The notes under the pieces were generated by a model that had not been told where the DNA came from, did not search any database, and saw only the letters and a list, made by a program, of their open reading frames with translations. The translations under genes and the position numbers were made by a program. From Takakia lepidozioides (lineage: Eukaryota > Streptophyta > Takakiopsida > Takakiales > Takakiaceae), in contig CM060732.1 in NCBI GenBank assembly GCA_030704615.1, positions 24,364,001 through 24,428,000 on the forward strand: a stretch of DNA of 64,000 bases, given 5' to 3'. Below are positions 46,001 through 60,282 of this stretch, piece after piece; within the stretch, counting starts at the first letter, position 1, and the number at the start of each line of letters is the position of its first letter.

Positions 46001-49000
46001 CCACATGTGCCTTCAGGCCCCAACGACTAAGAGCACTCCTTAAGGGAGGGCCATAATAGGCAGGAATGCTATTACAGTAGCGCTCCATGTCTTGGCGCCA
46101 TTGTGGCAGTGGTGCCATCTTTGCTGCCCCAGGCATCTTCCCCAATTGATCCAGCAGCTGCCAAAGCACCTGTTGCAGCCCCACATGTCACCGACACATG
46201 AGAGAGAAATTGATGCGCCAAAAGCCTGACCAAGATCTGACTACATCCTTTCAAAGACTGAAAATAGACCCATGACAAAGCACAACACCAATCTTCCTCT
46301 TGCCTGCCTGTGTTATCTGCAGTGCTTGTGTTGTATCTCCTAGAGCTTCGCCCCCACGGTACACTTCGGATGAGGACGGGGTGGATACAGTATTATTTGC
46401 TGAAGTTGGATCTTCCTGATCTACAGTCGTACAGCTCCCATTCATCCAACTTCCATCCCTCAATGACATACAAATACCATTGTATTGTGTATCCTTGGCA
46501 CAGTACCAAAGAAGGAAATGGTATCCTAGAGGGAAACCAAGGGGAGGCGTGCACTCACAGGATAGTTGTAGGGAAGAACAAAGAGTGTGAGATTGCTTCC
46601 ACGATTGAGTCGCAAATATCTGTCTCAACAACCAACCATTGCCACTAGTTACTCACATTTGTTTGAGGAAACCATATTAAAGCCAAGAGCTAGCGACATC
46701 TCCATTGTCAGCACCAGCGGTGATTGTGTAGCACCTGTCCTGAAATGCCTTACCCACCAAATAACATATGTTTCCTAGAGTTCCCACAGATGTAAAGGTT
46801 GCAAACAATCTCTGAGACCAGAACCTGTCATTCCTCTGAGGAAGGACAAGAGGGAACAACTAAAGGGGGAATGGTCCTCATATAAATTGCAAAAACTTGA
46901 AGATGCACATTGGCATCAAAGCAAAGTCAACAGCACAGTTCCAAGCCATTACGAGGGCTATTTAAAACTCGCATCCATGAAATAGAGCTATGTCATTGGT
47001 GCCATGTTGTCAAGTCTGGTTCAAACTAGACAGCTTTAACAGCAGGGCTGGAATCAACCTCATACTTTGTGGTATGAGGTTCATTCAGCACATATGACAA
47101 AGATAGTCCATTCAGGTAGCCCTTGTCTTGTCAGCCAGACCACTATGGCATATTTGGGTTGAGTCTACATCACTCTGGTGGGCTGAACCATGCGACCGGC
47201 ACTGGGACAGTGAGTATTCGCAGGGATTATGCCCACAAGGGATGTCAGTAGCCTAAGTTGACAGGGAGCACTCAGTGAGTCTACAGAGGAGACATGCCCA
47301 AATGCACATGGGAAGATCCCTCCTTGATTGAAGGGATGCCCACAACAATACATTCTGCTACGGTTCTTTTCAATAGTTCTAACATGTGTGACCTGGCAAC
47401 TGGGAAAAGAACGGCTGCACCATCCAGCTGTAAAAGGGCTTCAGGATCCATTTGAGAAAAACAAAGAACTGTATCACTCACCCGAAAGGATCACCATAGC
47501 CATGATTGGTGCCTTTGCTATTGCGAATATAAACTTGCCAGCACACTCCTGCTGCTTTGAGAAGAAACCCCATGATGGGGTTGGACTCAATCTGTCACAT
47601 GCCACACCTGTCTTACCCTCGTGGGAAAAACACACAGCTCCTACAACCCAAAGTTTACAACATGGAATCAACATTGACTTACAAATGGCAGGAATGCACA
47701 GGCAATGAAAGGGGTACCTCATATTTGTCAAAAATGAAGTTGTTTGGGATGTAGGGATCTTCACCCACAGCCTTGTATGCAATGATGGGATGTGGTTCTC
47801 TTGGAGAAACGCCTGGATGTGAAGGGTCTGGCCAATACGCCTCAGGAATGGGCCAGTGCCCTTGGCCCTGGGCCTGACCTCCCCGTACTAGCAACATCTT
47901 GCGTTGGCATGCTGCATGGACCTGCCCAGATCACCCACCATCTTAGTTTCCCCCAAACATAGCTAGATGCAAGTATAAGACTCTCTGCCTCAAAACCAAG
48001 AAACTAAACAGCTCATCACACATCTTGTTTCGCATTAGGAGACAATCTTCAACTCATATTCTTTGAGTACAAATTGCAACATTTATCAATCATGACTTTG
48101 TCATCTAACTTGGCTTGACTGTGTTTGATGCCCATTCACCCATCAAGCACTATTAACAGCCCATAAGTCGCCCCAACGCTCCCTCTAATAGGAATCAACA
48201 AACATAAGGTAGCTCAGTCAAATTGTGTCAGGTAAAGCATGTTGGGTGTCCTTTCACTGTGAGAAATCTGACATTTCACCTATAAATTAGACCCATGCCC
48301 TGATTGTCTGGTTGTCTTGTGTAAGCTTAAAAAATGTCCAGCGATGATTGAAAGGATGAACTGCACCTGCGGTGGAAGAGTGGTGGAGCCAGGTAGGGGC
48401 ATGTGCTCAAAGGAGACAATAACACAGGGTGGCAGTCGGGCTGCCGTCACCTCCGTATGCTGCATTAGCACCTTCCAGCTTGTCGCCACAAAACACTTGC
48501 CTCTGCCCCCCAACCTCCTCAGTCCTTTCTCTAATTGTTCCTAGAATAGCACAAAAGCCTACAATATCAAACAGCTACCCGATGTAACGAGGAACCTTCA
48601 GTGCGACCTATAACAAGTGCCAGGTCCAGACATCCAAAACACTACTGAGACCATCTATTTGTACCAAGTGTGGTCCAGCTGTCTCAAGCAACACATATCT
48701 GTATGCACGCTCAGGAATTCTGATCCACAAGGTGTACTGAAATATCCACTCACCCTGTAAATTCACAGAAGGCTGATATGTTGGAGTCCATGGCCACTGC
48801 AGACTGTGCACCAGAAATGGGGGCGTTCTGAGGTATGGGCCCACTTCTCTCCAGCACTGCTGCACTCACCGAGGGAATCCTATTTCACGTCCCCTTGCTT
48901 TCCCATCAGGAATTATCCACACAGTGCATACCAGGTAGCTAGCAGCCCTACTCCAGACAATGTGAAGCAGCAGATCCATTCCACCCTAACTAAAACAGAG

Positions 49001-51390
49001 CAGAGTTGAGCCAGCCCAGTCATTCACCTCAAAACAGTTGCAAACACTCGTTGATCCCACCGAAATGGTTGGGCTGCCAGATCAGCACCCAAGGGAACCG
49101 GCCCATTGGGTAGAATGCTCTGACTCACCCCTGCCTGCCAACAGACCACAATCAGTAATTTCCACTTTCTTGTTACCTCAACAAAGCAAATCTGATGTGC
49201 AGCCTCAAGGATCTGTCTATGATTGCAACTGCCTGCTTTTCAATACATTATAAATTACAAACTTGGGGTTACTCTCACAAACTAACCCAACATACCAAAA
49301 ACCCAGTCTACAGACTTATGGGCTAATATACCAGAGAAGTGAGCTCAGTGCCATCAGTGAGAAGTAGAATGGTGGTTAGGTCATTGAAGCAAGGATTGCG
49401 CCCTTGGCCTGCACCCAAAATCCACGACATCACAGCTCAATCAGGCACCCAAAACCACCCAACCTGTTGAATTTTAAAATATGCTCTTCACTGAACACTC
49501 CCTTTCATAGCAATATAAGAATGAGGGTAGCATATTAACCATTCAGACTGCAAAAAGCCTTAAAAAGATAGAAGCAAGAAATGAGGCACAGCAAGACAAA
49601 TCTAGTGAGAGTATATACCGAAGCGATCAATGTCAAGAACAAGCCGCTGCACATGAAGAAAACAAAAGATGCGTTGTAGGGCTGCACCAATGTTGGTCAA
49701 GTCCCGTGCTTGGATGCTCTTCAGTGTACGCATAAAATGCGTGAAAGGAAATTTATCCACCACCTGTCCAACCCCCACACTCAATTCAGGCTCAACACAA
49801 GGATGCAGAAGAACTTGGCCTTTCCTAATGAGGACATGGATGCTTTGGGGCATTATCCATGTGAACTCAATAGGTAGCTGACAATTATATTCATCCCAAC
49901 CAAAACAACAGAGGCAGAGAGTAAAATGGAGTCAAAGGAAAACAGAGACAAACAGAAAATGTGCAAATGGGTGCTTGCTGAAAGAGAGTAGATCTGACTG
50001 CCTAAAGCTCTTAGTGAAGAAGAGAACCCCCAAAAAACAAGACACAGAGGCACACAAATAAGTGCAAGCACAACTTAAATAGGAGCAACAGGTTTAGATA
50101 AGACACCATCAAGGAGATGATGGAAATGAGTCAGCCAAAGGTACATCTTTGACCCATTCACTACGTCTTCTTCAGAAAGATTAGGCAGCTTTGAAAGGGT
50201 TTTCAGCTTTTTGTTTTTGAAAGGGACCAAAGATTCATCGCCAAGTGGAGACAAGGCGCCACATTTCACCTGTTCAAACTCAAAGCACTTGGTATAGCTG
50301 GGGCATTCCACAGGTTTGGTGGGGCACATATACAGAGCCTCCACCATGCCTCTGCAGAATTTTGTATTTAGGGAGGAGGAGGGAGAGCTACCAGTGAAGA
50401 AAGCAAACCTTAATGAAATCCGGCCCATCTTCGCAGGTGACTAGCATATATCTGCACATCCCACACTTCCATTACTATCCCTGTTGACAAAGTATTGCCA
50501 AGTCCTAAGACATACACAATCCTACTCTAATCAACTGACTCTTGCAGTGCCATCCTCTTTGGCATGTCAAAGACTGTTTGGCACTACGTGGCAATCGGCC
50601 AGTTTGAGAAGCATGCAGCCATACCCAGCTCTTGTCTTTGTCCTTCGCCACAACACACACCCCCCTCCACTAAAGGAAAAGTAAAAATTAAGGGAGAAAA
50701 TTGTCCCAATTGAACCTTTGGGTTGCATTGAACCATAGAACAGAGTCAGTAGACCAACCTGTCGAGTCGGCATGATGCATCTCGCGACCGCACCTATTAA
50801 ATATTTCACCATAACACAAAGCCAGATGTAAAGGGAAAATAATACAGGATGCTTTAGAGCAACTCTATGAGATACTTTCCAAAGAGAGCACAGAAAATTA
50901 CAATCAGAACAAGAGAAAAGTGTTTCGAAAAAACTTGAAGGATGACAGCTTTGGAAACCATGAAAAAGATTGAATCGTGCGAGAGAGGAAGACCGAAAAC
51001 CATTCCTTGAAACTAAGAGTGACGCTATCTAGACCCTATCTAATGTCTAGAACGCATGTCGCACGGTCTTCCTGGAGCATCATAACTCTCCATACTCGTA
51101 CTCACTGCAGGCTGTCACGGAGGGCATAACACACCATCAAAATGGTCTCCAGTGTCTCTCTACTTTGCACTTGTCTGGTTACTTCAACTACGCATAGACC
51201 GTACGAATTAGACGACACACACTTTTTTCAACAAATTAGACCCTCTCCTCCGAATTCAACCTTGCAGCTGGACTATTCATACCTTATGGAAGTGTTCAAC
51301 AGCACTTTTGGCACAATCCAACAGCGACAGACCATTGGCACAGCGCTGGTTCATAGACGCACTAGTATCCAGCAAGAATACCACCAACAT
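43070..51390 (-). CDS. INTS6: Integrator complex subunit 6 (INTS6)
   Basis: Exons placed firmly (minus): 51283-51390, 50759-50793, 49619-49763, 47482-47591, 45891-46169, 45178-45542, 44852-45020, 44460-44513, 43711-44367, 43070-43159; others are approximate (near 48.75, 48.65, 48.37-48.52, 47.72-47.91, 47.38-47.44 kb). The N-terminal vWA domain starts LVVFLLDTSASMNQ, with the MIDAS-type DxSxS. It continues with FMRTLKSIQARDLTNIGAAL, GGRGKCFVATSWKVLMQ and GHWPIPEAYWPD, as in animal INTS6. Then come DKYE, GFLLKAAGVCWQVYIRNS, WRQDMERYCNSIPAYYGPPL, FKNPFDVPRDQLLR, MGDFNDALLKQQPP and MFGNPYR. The C-terminal helix NFVEQLILQVNEAF matches the INTS6/DDX26 C-terminal domain. The last six exons are all in phase. 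Integrator cleaves snRNA 3' ends and terminates promoter-proximal Pol II. Exons around 50.1-50.7 and 47.4 kb could not be resolved, so a frameshift there is possible. Confidence 0.85.
43405..43470 (+). repeat. LINE-tail-like repeat, copy in last INTS6 intron
   Basis: TATGGCCACAAGGCTACAGC followed by TCTTATGAGTAC, matching the tail at 41530-41578. It lies in the intron between INTS6 exons 43711-44367 and 43070-43159. Confidence 0.65.
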
Positions 51391-52859
51391 CTTGCTTCCT
51401 CCACCTTGTACTGCCTGCATTTAAGCATCCCCAAGAGCTACCGATAATGTGACACCCTCATTCATACCCAATAGTAATCCCACATCCCCATCTCCCCTCT
51501 CTCTCAATCTTACAAAACCCTAAACCCTGGCCATAGCTTCTTCACAAACAGCTCCGTACACTTGCTTCTGGTTTGGATGTTTGGACGGGCCCCTATCTCC
51601 ACACTTCACACTTGCTGCTTGATCACTTCCTCTCTCTCGGCCTTGCACATCCCAGAAGTGCCCATCTGGCAATCTACAAAATCACCCTGTACTACAATTG
51701 GCAGTATACACACGTCCCACTCCAATTGTGGGTTCTTTTGCGTCGTGTTGGGCTGTTATAGAAAAGGGAGCCGTCTGAAAATCCGTAATCGTGTTGGCTT
51801 GTCAGTGGGCCTTCGTGGACGGAAAATGTCATTGTCCATAATCTGAAACTTGAGGAGAAGATTAAGTGTGGTCCTCTTTAGAATGGAATCCTTCTTGGAT
51901 TGATAAGTTATGCAATTTGTGTTATGAGCTTCATTTGAGAACTTTAGTTGATGAAGAAACTGCCATGCTTTGTAGTGTTGCAGCCTTCGTTCATTTTTGT
52001 TGAAGGCTTGTGATACATCCATGCATGCATTGGGGTCCTTGGGCTTGGGAGGATCCAAAAGTAAAAATGTTTTTCAATTAGTGTGCTGCACACAAAGAGG
52101 CTGCTGGCAAACACACTGTTGCTCGATTGTCTCAGAGGGCCGGGTTTGGGCATCCACCTCCCATCGGCCTTGATCACAGTGATAAATTTCATGATCCATT
52201 TGTCTGTACAGCAACTAAATGTTCATGCTGGCTTCAAGTCACGAAACTTGGCAGGAAACAACTTTGTGACAATTGGCCCAGATGCATGCAAAAATTGTGC
52301 AAAGATTGGAGCACAACTTTAATCACTTACCCAACATTTCATGCAATTGGGTTTTGGGGTGTGAAGTGTGAACTCTCTGAATGCCCATGCAGGAAGCAAC
52401 CCAGCCCAGCTGACGCAGGTGAAATTGAGGGACCCAGAAAGGCCAATCTGTATGCGAACAACGCGCATTTAGTGCCAGCCCGCTTGGGGGCTAAATCAGG
52501 AAAATGTGGTGTAAAACACCAGGATAGAATGGAAAAACATGTTGAAATGGCCAAGCCTAACCTTCTTTTGTAAGATACATTGAAGTGGTAAGATCCTACA
52601 GTCCATGTGTTACAATATTTTATACTGTCAAAGAATCACATGCATTAAATATCTAACCTAATTTTATCCGACCACCAGCTGGTGCTGGTTTGCTCTCTGC
52701 TCATTTGTGAGCTCATCCAAGTTGACAACTTGCTACCCCCCATCTGCTAAAAGTGGCAACCTCAGGTGTATTTTGATAATGGCATACAACTTTGTAGTAT
52801 GTCCTAACCAAATGGATATGGCAATAGACAGCTGCTATCAAACTTCACCAAGAATGAGC
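51391..52859. other. Intergenic stretch between INTS6 and DEX1
   Basis: No gene recognised. It holds the INTS6 promoter (near 51400-51600) and DEX1 3' flank. A plus frame at 52127-52573 has a Cys-rich stretch (SECPCRKQ) but no family I recognise. Confidence 0.45.
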
Positions 52860-55800
52860 TCATAGCTGATGTCTGTCCGTGGAGAACGACGGAAGTGGAG
52901 CTCCTTCCTTTGGGTGCACAAGGAGAAGCACACTAACCATACCCAAGAAGGGGAGCACAATCAACCACTTGAGCATGCGATAGTAGTGCATATGGAAGGT
53001 AAGAGCAGACTCATCAGAGAAATAGAGGCCATTCTTGTCAACCATCTCCACCAGCACGCTGCCAGTTGCTCGAACAGACACACATGGTACCGTCACCGTG
53101 TACACACCAGCCTGATCGTAAATTGACTGCTGCACAATCCGCTTCTGCCCCTGATAGTTGCCTGGCACCAGTAGTGTCACCTGATCCGGCAACCCCAAAA
53201 AGTTGCACTCACACTGTGTTAGAGCTAAGCTAATATGCATCCCAAAGAGAAGTCACACAAGTCATGAACACCAGATTTTCAACTTTCTCTCGGTGTGACG
53301 AGTGCTTACCGAGACATTGTAGGGTCCCTGGGTGCCTGGAAGGGCTCGATAATGGTCAACAATTTTAAACTGCACATAAAAGTTGCTACCTGCCTCATCG
53401 CGGAAGGAGCGTGAGGATGGAAGAATAAATACGCCTTCCCGGTTATGCCTGCTTGCCACCACATTCCTTCCCTGTGCTTGTGACGACCATGCCTGCACCA
53501 ACACGAGTCAGAGCCTCAGATTGCCATATAGTGCCTGCAAGCAATTCCTGTAACTACCCATCACATAAGCGGTTACTCCAACTTTCAAACCAAGGTGACA
53601 TCTTCATTGTATTTACAACTTTTTTGTCCCATGTCATAGGGGCACAGCGAAGGAGACTGTGGAAGAAGGGAACCTGGGCAAACGAGACTGGCATCTAGCA
53701 GGAATACCTTGAGAGGGTGATGGGGAGCAGGTGTTTGAAAACAATAGACATTGCCATTCATAGTTGTCACAATGAAGTCCAAGTCATCGCCCCCATCAAC
53801 ATTCTCCGCCAACACCATGCTATATCTGCAATGGAGGCTCTTGTCAGCTGATGCGCACACAACCTATCCCACCCCTGAACCACACACGCTGCAAGAAAAT
53901 AATGCATCATGGCAAGTCTGATTGCTTACGAAGTTTCTCCAATGTCAATGGCATCAGCACAAGCAGTAGGGCCATCAATGAGGTAGAAATAGCCATCAAA
54001 AGAAGTGACTGCGATGGTCAGCCCCTTGCGATTGTCTCCTCGCTTATTAAGATCCACCAAGAGAACTGGAGCCATTACACGGCCATGAGTGCGAAAGGGA
54101 TAAGGTCCCACCATCGTTCCATCAGAACCCTTGAGCACATATATCTTGCCTGAGGATGTGGGAACCACCACATCCGTATGCCCATCCCCATCTACATCAC
54201 CGACTGTTGGTCCCTGCCCAACACCTCATCAACTGTTACAAGCCACCCAGAACAAACAGACAACTGAAAACCTAGGCTTGTAGGGAGAGCAGGTTCAAGG
54301 GACAATCCAGCACCCGAAAGAAAAAGAACGCCATAATGCAGATGTATGTAACACAGTGGAAATTCCTCTTCCTTTTAAGTACCAGCCAGCATTGTCAAGC
54401 ACCCACACGGAAGTCAGTTTATGAGCAGGACCAAAGCTACCTGTGCAATGAGGCTCTTCAGATGAGCATCCCAAACTTCCTTGCCTTCCCCAGTCCAGGC
54501 AGCCACATTACCACGCACATCAGCACACACTATCTCGATCTCCCCATCATCATTGATATCAGCTGCTATCACTTGTCCCTGAATCTCCCCCATCAACAGT
54601 GGGAATGGCGCTTTCAGTGTGCCTGCAGTTGCAAATCAATTGCTGGTTCTCAATCTCTCCACAAGACAACATACAAAGCACACACAGAACAAACTTGCAG
54701 GGAAAAAAGAAAACATGTGGACATTCCTTGTTGCAGCACATACAACTAATGTTGGAGGAAGATGTAATACCATTGTGGTGAAGAACATAAAGGAAGCCAA
54801 AGGAGGTGCCAACAAGAATTTCCAGGTATCCATCATTATCCACGTCCGCAACAGTTGGTGAAGAGTAGATGTAGGCACGATATGCCACAGAGTCCGTGCT
54901 GAGGTCGAGTTCCTGAGTCCATTTAACCTGCTTCGTGGCCAGGTTGAACACTACAATTGATCCTCCCACATACTTGCCTAAGTCCAGCCCTTGCAAATCT
55001 TGCGCATGTTCTGGCATGTCATAATACCTGGCCCACCTCCCCATGTCTTAGCCTCCAGTTATATCTGGTCTCCTTTGGTTAGCTGATTCGAAGTTGTTCA
55101 TTGCTTCTACAACCTTTACAATTAGACCCTTCCTAAGAGCAGCACTACTACTACAAATTAAGATACACAGCCATGTACCACTTTCCTATACTGAGGGGGG
55201 TTAAGTGAATAGAAGGGGAGCCAAGAAAGAAAGGGCTTACTCACGGTCGTAGAAGAAAGATGCTGCGACAATCATTTCATCCACTCCATCTTGATCAATG
55301 TCAGCTATGACCTGTCACCACATGGCTCCATAAACCTGAAACAGTCATCTTCATTTCCCTGAAGTTCCCCTCTGGCAAGCTAGCAGACTAATCATTAACT
55401 CTTATATGATACAAACACCTACATGTGTACCTGGAACTCTTACAGCTGGAAAGGTGGCAATACTGATTCTCTCCCCATCTCCCTTTCCAATCCCCAAATA
55501 ACAGGTAGGTGCGTACCGGAGTACAGAGAATATGGGCGTCGACATCAATAAAGTCAGCCTCCTTCTCATGAGTGGTCTCAGCCCAGGAGTCATCACCCCA
55601 CATTGACTCATCCACATAGTCATCATAGTCATATGCATACTCATCTGTAAGCCCATCTTCCTGATTCACCTCTTCATCCCGAAATACTTCAAATGAGGCC
55701 TCTGCCTCATCTTCCAACACCTCTTGCTCATTCTCAACTGTAGTCTCTGAGTTTGCAATTCCTTCTCCCTGTGAAGCATCCTGTGTCTCTTCCTGCTGCA

Positions 55801-58572
55801 GTAGCCGCCGTTGTGGACCAGTCACCTGCGTCTTGGTGGCTCCCAAGACACCAGCTGCTGCATCCAGCCCTGGAACAGCCAACTCGTCCTGTTGAATGCT
55901 CTTATCCACAATTTCACTGCCATTGACTGTGCCAGCTGTGGTGGTATTGGTGGCAATGGTGTTCCCATCACCACTGCCATTGATACGAGGTGATGTCAAG
56001 GACTCTTTCAAGCCACTTGCAAACCCGTGCTCTCCACCTGAAAGAATGGAGCCTTTCTTGCTTAATGATGGTCTCCATACTTGACAAGTTACTCATAAGA
56101 CAGATGAGAGATGGTACAATATCTTTCCTCAAGTCCATGCCTTCTCACAGGCAGAGAAAAAGAGAAGGAAAAGTGTACCTGAAGGGACAGAAATATTAGG
56201 ATTCTCCAAGTTCAGAGAGTCGTCGTGTACATCATTATGACTGCGATCGGCATGGTCTGGGTTGAGCCCAGCATACCAGTCCTTGCGCACTCGCCTCCTT
56301 GGCACGGTTAGTTTCTCCGGCAGGAGATAGCCTGACCCCCTTCACACCCTCCATTGCTACTGAGTGAGTCTCACCGCAAACTACTCTCAGTAAAAACCTA
56401 TGGTCTCTTTCTTGCTCTCAAGTGGCAGATTAGAGGTTCCTTCCCATAATGCAGATCCAAACTCATCCATGGGATACAGTATTTCCACCACAGCTGGCTT
56501 GTAAAGGAGCTGGCAGATCAGTGAACCTAGTGACAAATGTGCCTCACATGCTATTCTTACAGATTGTTACCTTGTGTGCGTTCTCTGAGCTTATATTAAA
56601 TAGTCTATGTAGCCATTTTTAGATGAAATGAAGAGAGAGAGAACGAGTTGAGTTGGCCTGATCTGTTCTGTGACTCATTCCTGCGGTTGTTACTTAGCTT
56701 GCTACCATAAATCCTGTAGGATTGTGGCTTCACTGGGGGCATTCAGTCACCATTGTAGTTGTTAGCATGAATTTAAGACAATTCAGAAAGCCTACACTCA
56801 ATTTGAGTTGTGTTTTGTTTGACATGAGAGTGATTTCAGAGGCTAAAAGTTTGAATACACTGCTGCCACATGCTCATCTATTCATCTGTGTGGTTAGAAA
56901 CTGAACTTTCCTGTCTAGCACAGCACATGGGCAGAGTGTCCACTTGCCTCAGTTTTCTTCTGTATTAAACAGCTGCATAGGTGCACTTCTAGAATGGAAA
57001 CTTGAAGTTGGACAATTATAGAGAGAACTTGCTTGACCTACCGAAAGAATAAGATCTCCCCGTTGAAGGTCGCGAGGGCGATCTCCCGATTGCCATCCTT
57101 GTCAATGTCATACATCAGTGCACTTGAATGTACTGTTGACTGATGATACGACGGCCATCCTGTCCACCCTTCTCCATCAGTCACATTCTCTACTTAATGG
57201 CTAGTTCAAGTCTCTAATTTCCTAGTAGACCCAGCTATTCAAAAATTTCTGTCTTTGAACTCTCTAGCACACCATTTTGCAGTACTGTCAATCAACAGAC
57301 CTAACTACCAGCTGCAGCCACTTAGAAGGACTTCTCTTCCTAATAAACCAAATTGTTGCCCTACACCTTTCTTTCATCTCCCTACTCCTAGACAAGAAGA
57401 AACTCAACAAAAGGTTGTGGATTATCAAATCCCTGGAGCTATCATACCAGTCAACTTTTCGCCATCAGAACCTTCAAGAACCTCCAAATAATGTACAAAG
57501 GAGGGGACCACCACCTCCAATTTACCATCACTGCACAGTCACCCGATAAGGATGCAGTGTCCACAACCCAAACCGACCACTTCACATTCCACAGTAAGAG
57601 ACCCCAACAAAACAGATTATGAATTGCAAATTGAGCATAAATTGATGTCTGTACCCAACCCAGTGTTTGGAGCCCTACGAAACATCAGTTTTCTCTTTGG
57701 ACAGTATTTCAAAAGGCCCAGGCAGCCTCTGTTCTTGACTCTGACAACCCAAAATTCTAATTTGGGCCTTCCACATTGTCAACAAGGCAGCTCATTCAGG
57801 ATCTCAAATTCGCCCCCAATTTGAACAAGCACGCAGACAACACACCACAGGAGGAATGTGAAGGAGGGTGACCCTCCCTCTTTCAAAAACTTGCCAACAG
57901 CAGGCATGCAATCTAACGAGGTTCGGAAGATGCAGTCTTACTCCTCTGCGTAACCAAGGTTACACAAAGTGAAAGAAAAAAACTAAAAGGTTCGGGGAAA
58001 CCAGAAAAGAACAAGAAAAAAGGTTTAACGTCCACAGAGATACAAGGAGAGAGGGATGAGTACGCATTAATGTCCGCGATCAGAGGAGTGGCATAGATGC
58101 TGGAGCTGACCTCCGTCTGCCACCGTAATTCCACCTGCTGTGGGCACTGGGTGTTGGCCAATGCCTCCTCATCTCTGACCCACCCACCAATCACAAACAT
58201 CCCTCTCTTTTCAAACAAGCTCAACCAGAGAGGTACTTCCATAATCTCCGTCTCACGCATAGTACGCGTGAGGACCCAATTCGTCAATTCGTTTTTCAGG
58301 AGAATGAGAACATGTCCACCTAAAATGCGATGAATCCAAACGAACTGAATAGGTTCTTACAGAGTAGGAACTGCCAGGGAGTCATCGGAAGCTTGTCGCT
58401 GAAGAAATTTATTGTTCTGCACGATGTCCTTCATATTGTCATCGTGTGCCACCGGCCTTGAAATCTCAGCTCCTGCTCCTCCCAACACGAGCAGAACAGC
58501 AAGGACCCACAAAAAGGAGGAGGCAGCTCCATAGATCCGCATCAGAGAGGCAGTGAGAGATCGTGCACACAC
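52860..58572 (-). CDS. DEX1: DEX1 (Defective in Exine Formation 1) family membrane protein with FG-GAP repeats
   Basis: Thirteen exons (minus): 58361-58572, 58064-58174, 57448-57530, 57042-57159, 56179-56339, 55517-56037, 55241-55311, 54771-55027, 54441-54622, 53930-54213, 53708-53825, 53310-53492, 52860-53180. All are in phase: 873 residues (Arabidopsis DEX1 about 896). A signal peptide ([16 protein letters not shown]) is followed by [31 protein letters not shown] and [12 protein letters not shown]. Calcium-binding beta-propeller repeats are visible as [40 protein letters not shown] and [11 protein letters not shown] variable Asn/Thr- and Glu/Asp-rich insert fills exon 6. The C-terminus has the beta-rich region [12 protein letters not shown] and one membrane helix ([20 protein letters not shown]). 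In Arabidopsis DEX1 is needed for pollen exine patterning. In an organism without pollen the role would be a more general wall or secretory one (inference). A second Met 11 codons in (58542-58540) is an alternative start. Confidence 0.96.
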
Positions 58573-60282
58573 AAATAGAGAGACTACGGCACATCAGCGC
58601 CTGCTTTCTCCCCTCTTATCAGACACTCAGAGTTGCAAAATGATGCAACAAAAACCAAAGCCCTAAAAGTAGCTTATGAGTAAAAGACAGGAAATTGAAT
58701 TAAGGGAGTCACTTGGGCTAGTCACTAGGCCGGCAGGTTTGTGGGACTGGGACGGAGCTGGGTTGGGACCGGGACAGCAGTGGGACAACTCTCGGATGAG
58801 TGTGTGCAAGTTGGCAACAATGTGCGGAAAAGGCAAGGACACGTAGAGCAGGGCAAGAAGTCCCCACCTCGGGTGAACAGGACAGACTGGCCAATGTGGC
58901 CGTCTGCAATCGATTTCTTTGCAGCAATGACACCCAAGCGCATCCCTGGGTCTCGGTGAGCAGAGTCTTGTGCTTGAATGATTCATCAAATCGTGGCAGA
59001 TTGAACTGTGAGACTAGAGATTGTGTTTGTCTACTTGTGAACGTTGCTTGTTGATGTTGTTGCCCCTCCTGGTAGAAAAGTGAGGCCCATTGACCATCTA
59101 GCTGAGAAACTCTGCTCCTTGGTCCCACTGATTAAGGTCAACAAACAACCAGTCTTCACCCCTGGTTTTGCTAGTAGGAGACCTGCCCATCTCTGTGATT
59201 ATTGCACGATTGTGGGCCGCCAAGTTGAAAAACCAATTCGATTGTGAGGGCGGTCCGCAGGTGGGCATCTGCATTGTACGACACTGAATTGGGCTTGGGG
59301 TTGTGCGAGGGATTTATGTCAGTATGTTTTTGAGTTGTCCAGGAAACGTAGAAAGCTTTGGCTGATAAGCATAGTTGCAGGGCTGTTTTTCGGTTTCTCT
59401 GGCGGACTTATTGCACGGGTTGGAGAGTTAGTTATTTCTGAAGGGGTGAGCTGCCGATTTGGGATTCGATTATCCCTTCTCAATACCCACAGTTTTTATC
59501 CGTCTTCTTGCAACACAGTAGGTGAGTTGCTTGCTGTGGTCGGTTTGGGAGCTGTTCTCCGGTTTTTTGTATTTCGCCGCGAACCCGACAATAATGCCTG
59601 TGTTTTGGCGTTGGACTGTCGATACTTACGTATTGCTGAAGTCCAGGTTAGATGGTATTTGTTAGTGTGGATACGGGTTAGTCTCGCGTGCACAAAGTTG
59701 ATACAACCTCCTTGTTGTATGATTCATTTCCACAAAATTCTGGCCTAGTTGCTGTCATTGAGCTGTTAGGGATCGTCTGGCTTCTGACGGACGTGTGGCA
59801 CGTGCTCCTGCAGCTGAATAGCGGGGATGGCAGGCAGTCTGCCTCTCCTTCTTACTCTCCCTCCCACCACCTGCTGTTCAGGCGTTACAGGTGTGATACG
59901 TCTGCTTTCTTGCCCACAATTAGACCCTTTCATGGTTGAGTGTAACCATCTGAATGGAGACCAGAGTTATAGGAACTGGTACATACTTTGGAAGTTTCAG
60001 TCTTATCTAGTTCGTGGGAAGATGCCCTTCTCACGATGTGCCCATCTACCTATTGTCCCTTCTGGATATGCATGCCTAATGATTTTTAGTTCTGATTACA
60101 TATGCATGTGCATGCTGTGGCATGTGGTGATGAATGTCCTTTCTATGCAGTTCAACACTCCACAAGAGCTCTAAACCCAAAGTTCCTCAAATGCCTCTAG
60201 TAGTACACAGTTATGGGTTTCTGAACATCCCTGCAGTTGCCCTGGGCATTTATATTCAACTGAGCAGTATGAGTGTCTTCAA
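58573..60282 (+). other. DEX1/clpS divergent intergenic region with a possible small membrane-protein exon
   Basis: Between the two divergent genes a plus-strand segment at about 59341-59445 looks exon-like. It has an acceptor TGTCCAG, then KRRKLWLISIVAGLFFGF and SGGLIARVGELVISEG, then donor GTGAGC. A second hydrophobic piece after an acceptor near 59521 reads ELLAVVGLGAVLRFFVFRR, and a third near 59750-59810 reads AVIELLGIVWLLTDVW. They could be exons of a small multi-spanning protein or upstream clpS sequence. I do not recognise a family and could not join them in frame with certainty. Confidence 0.3.

Noticed and set aside
52127-52573. 148-codon plus-strand frame with several Cys
   Set aside because: No family recognised and no splice or start support.
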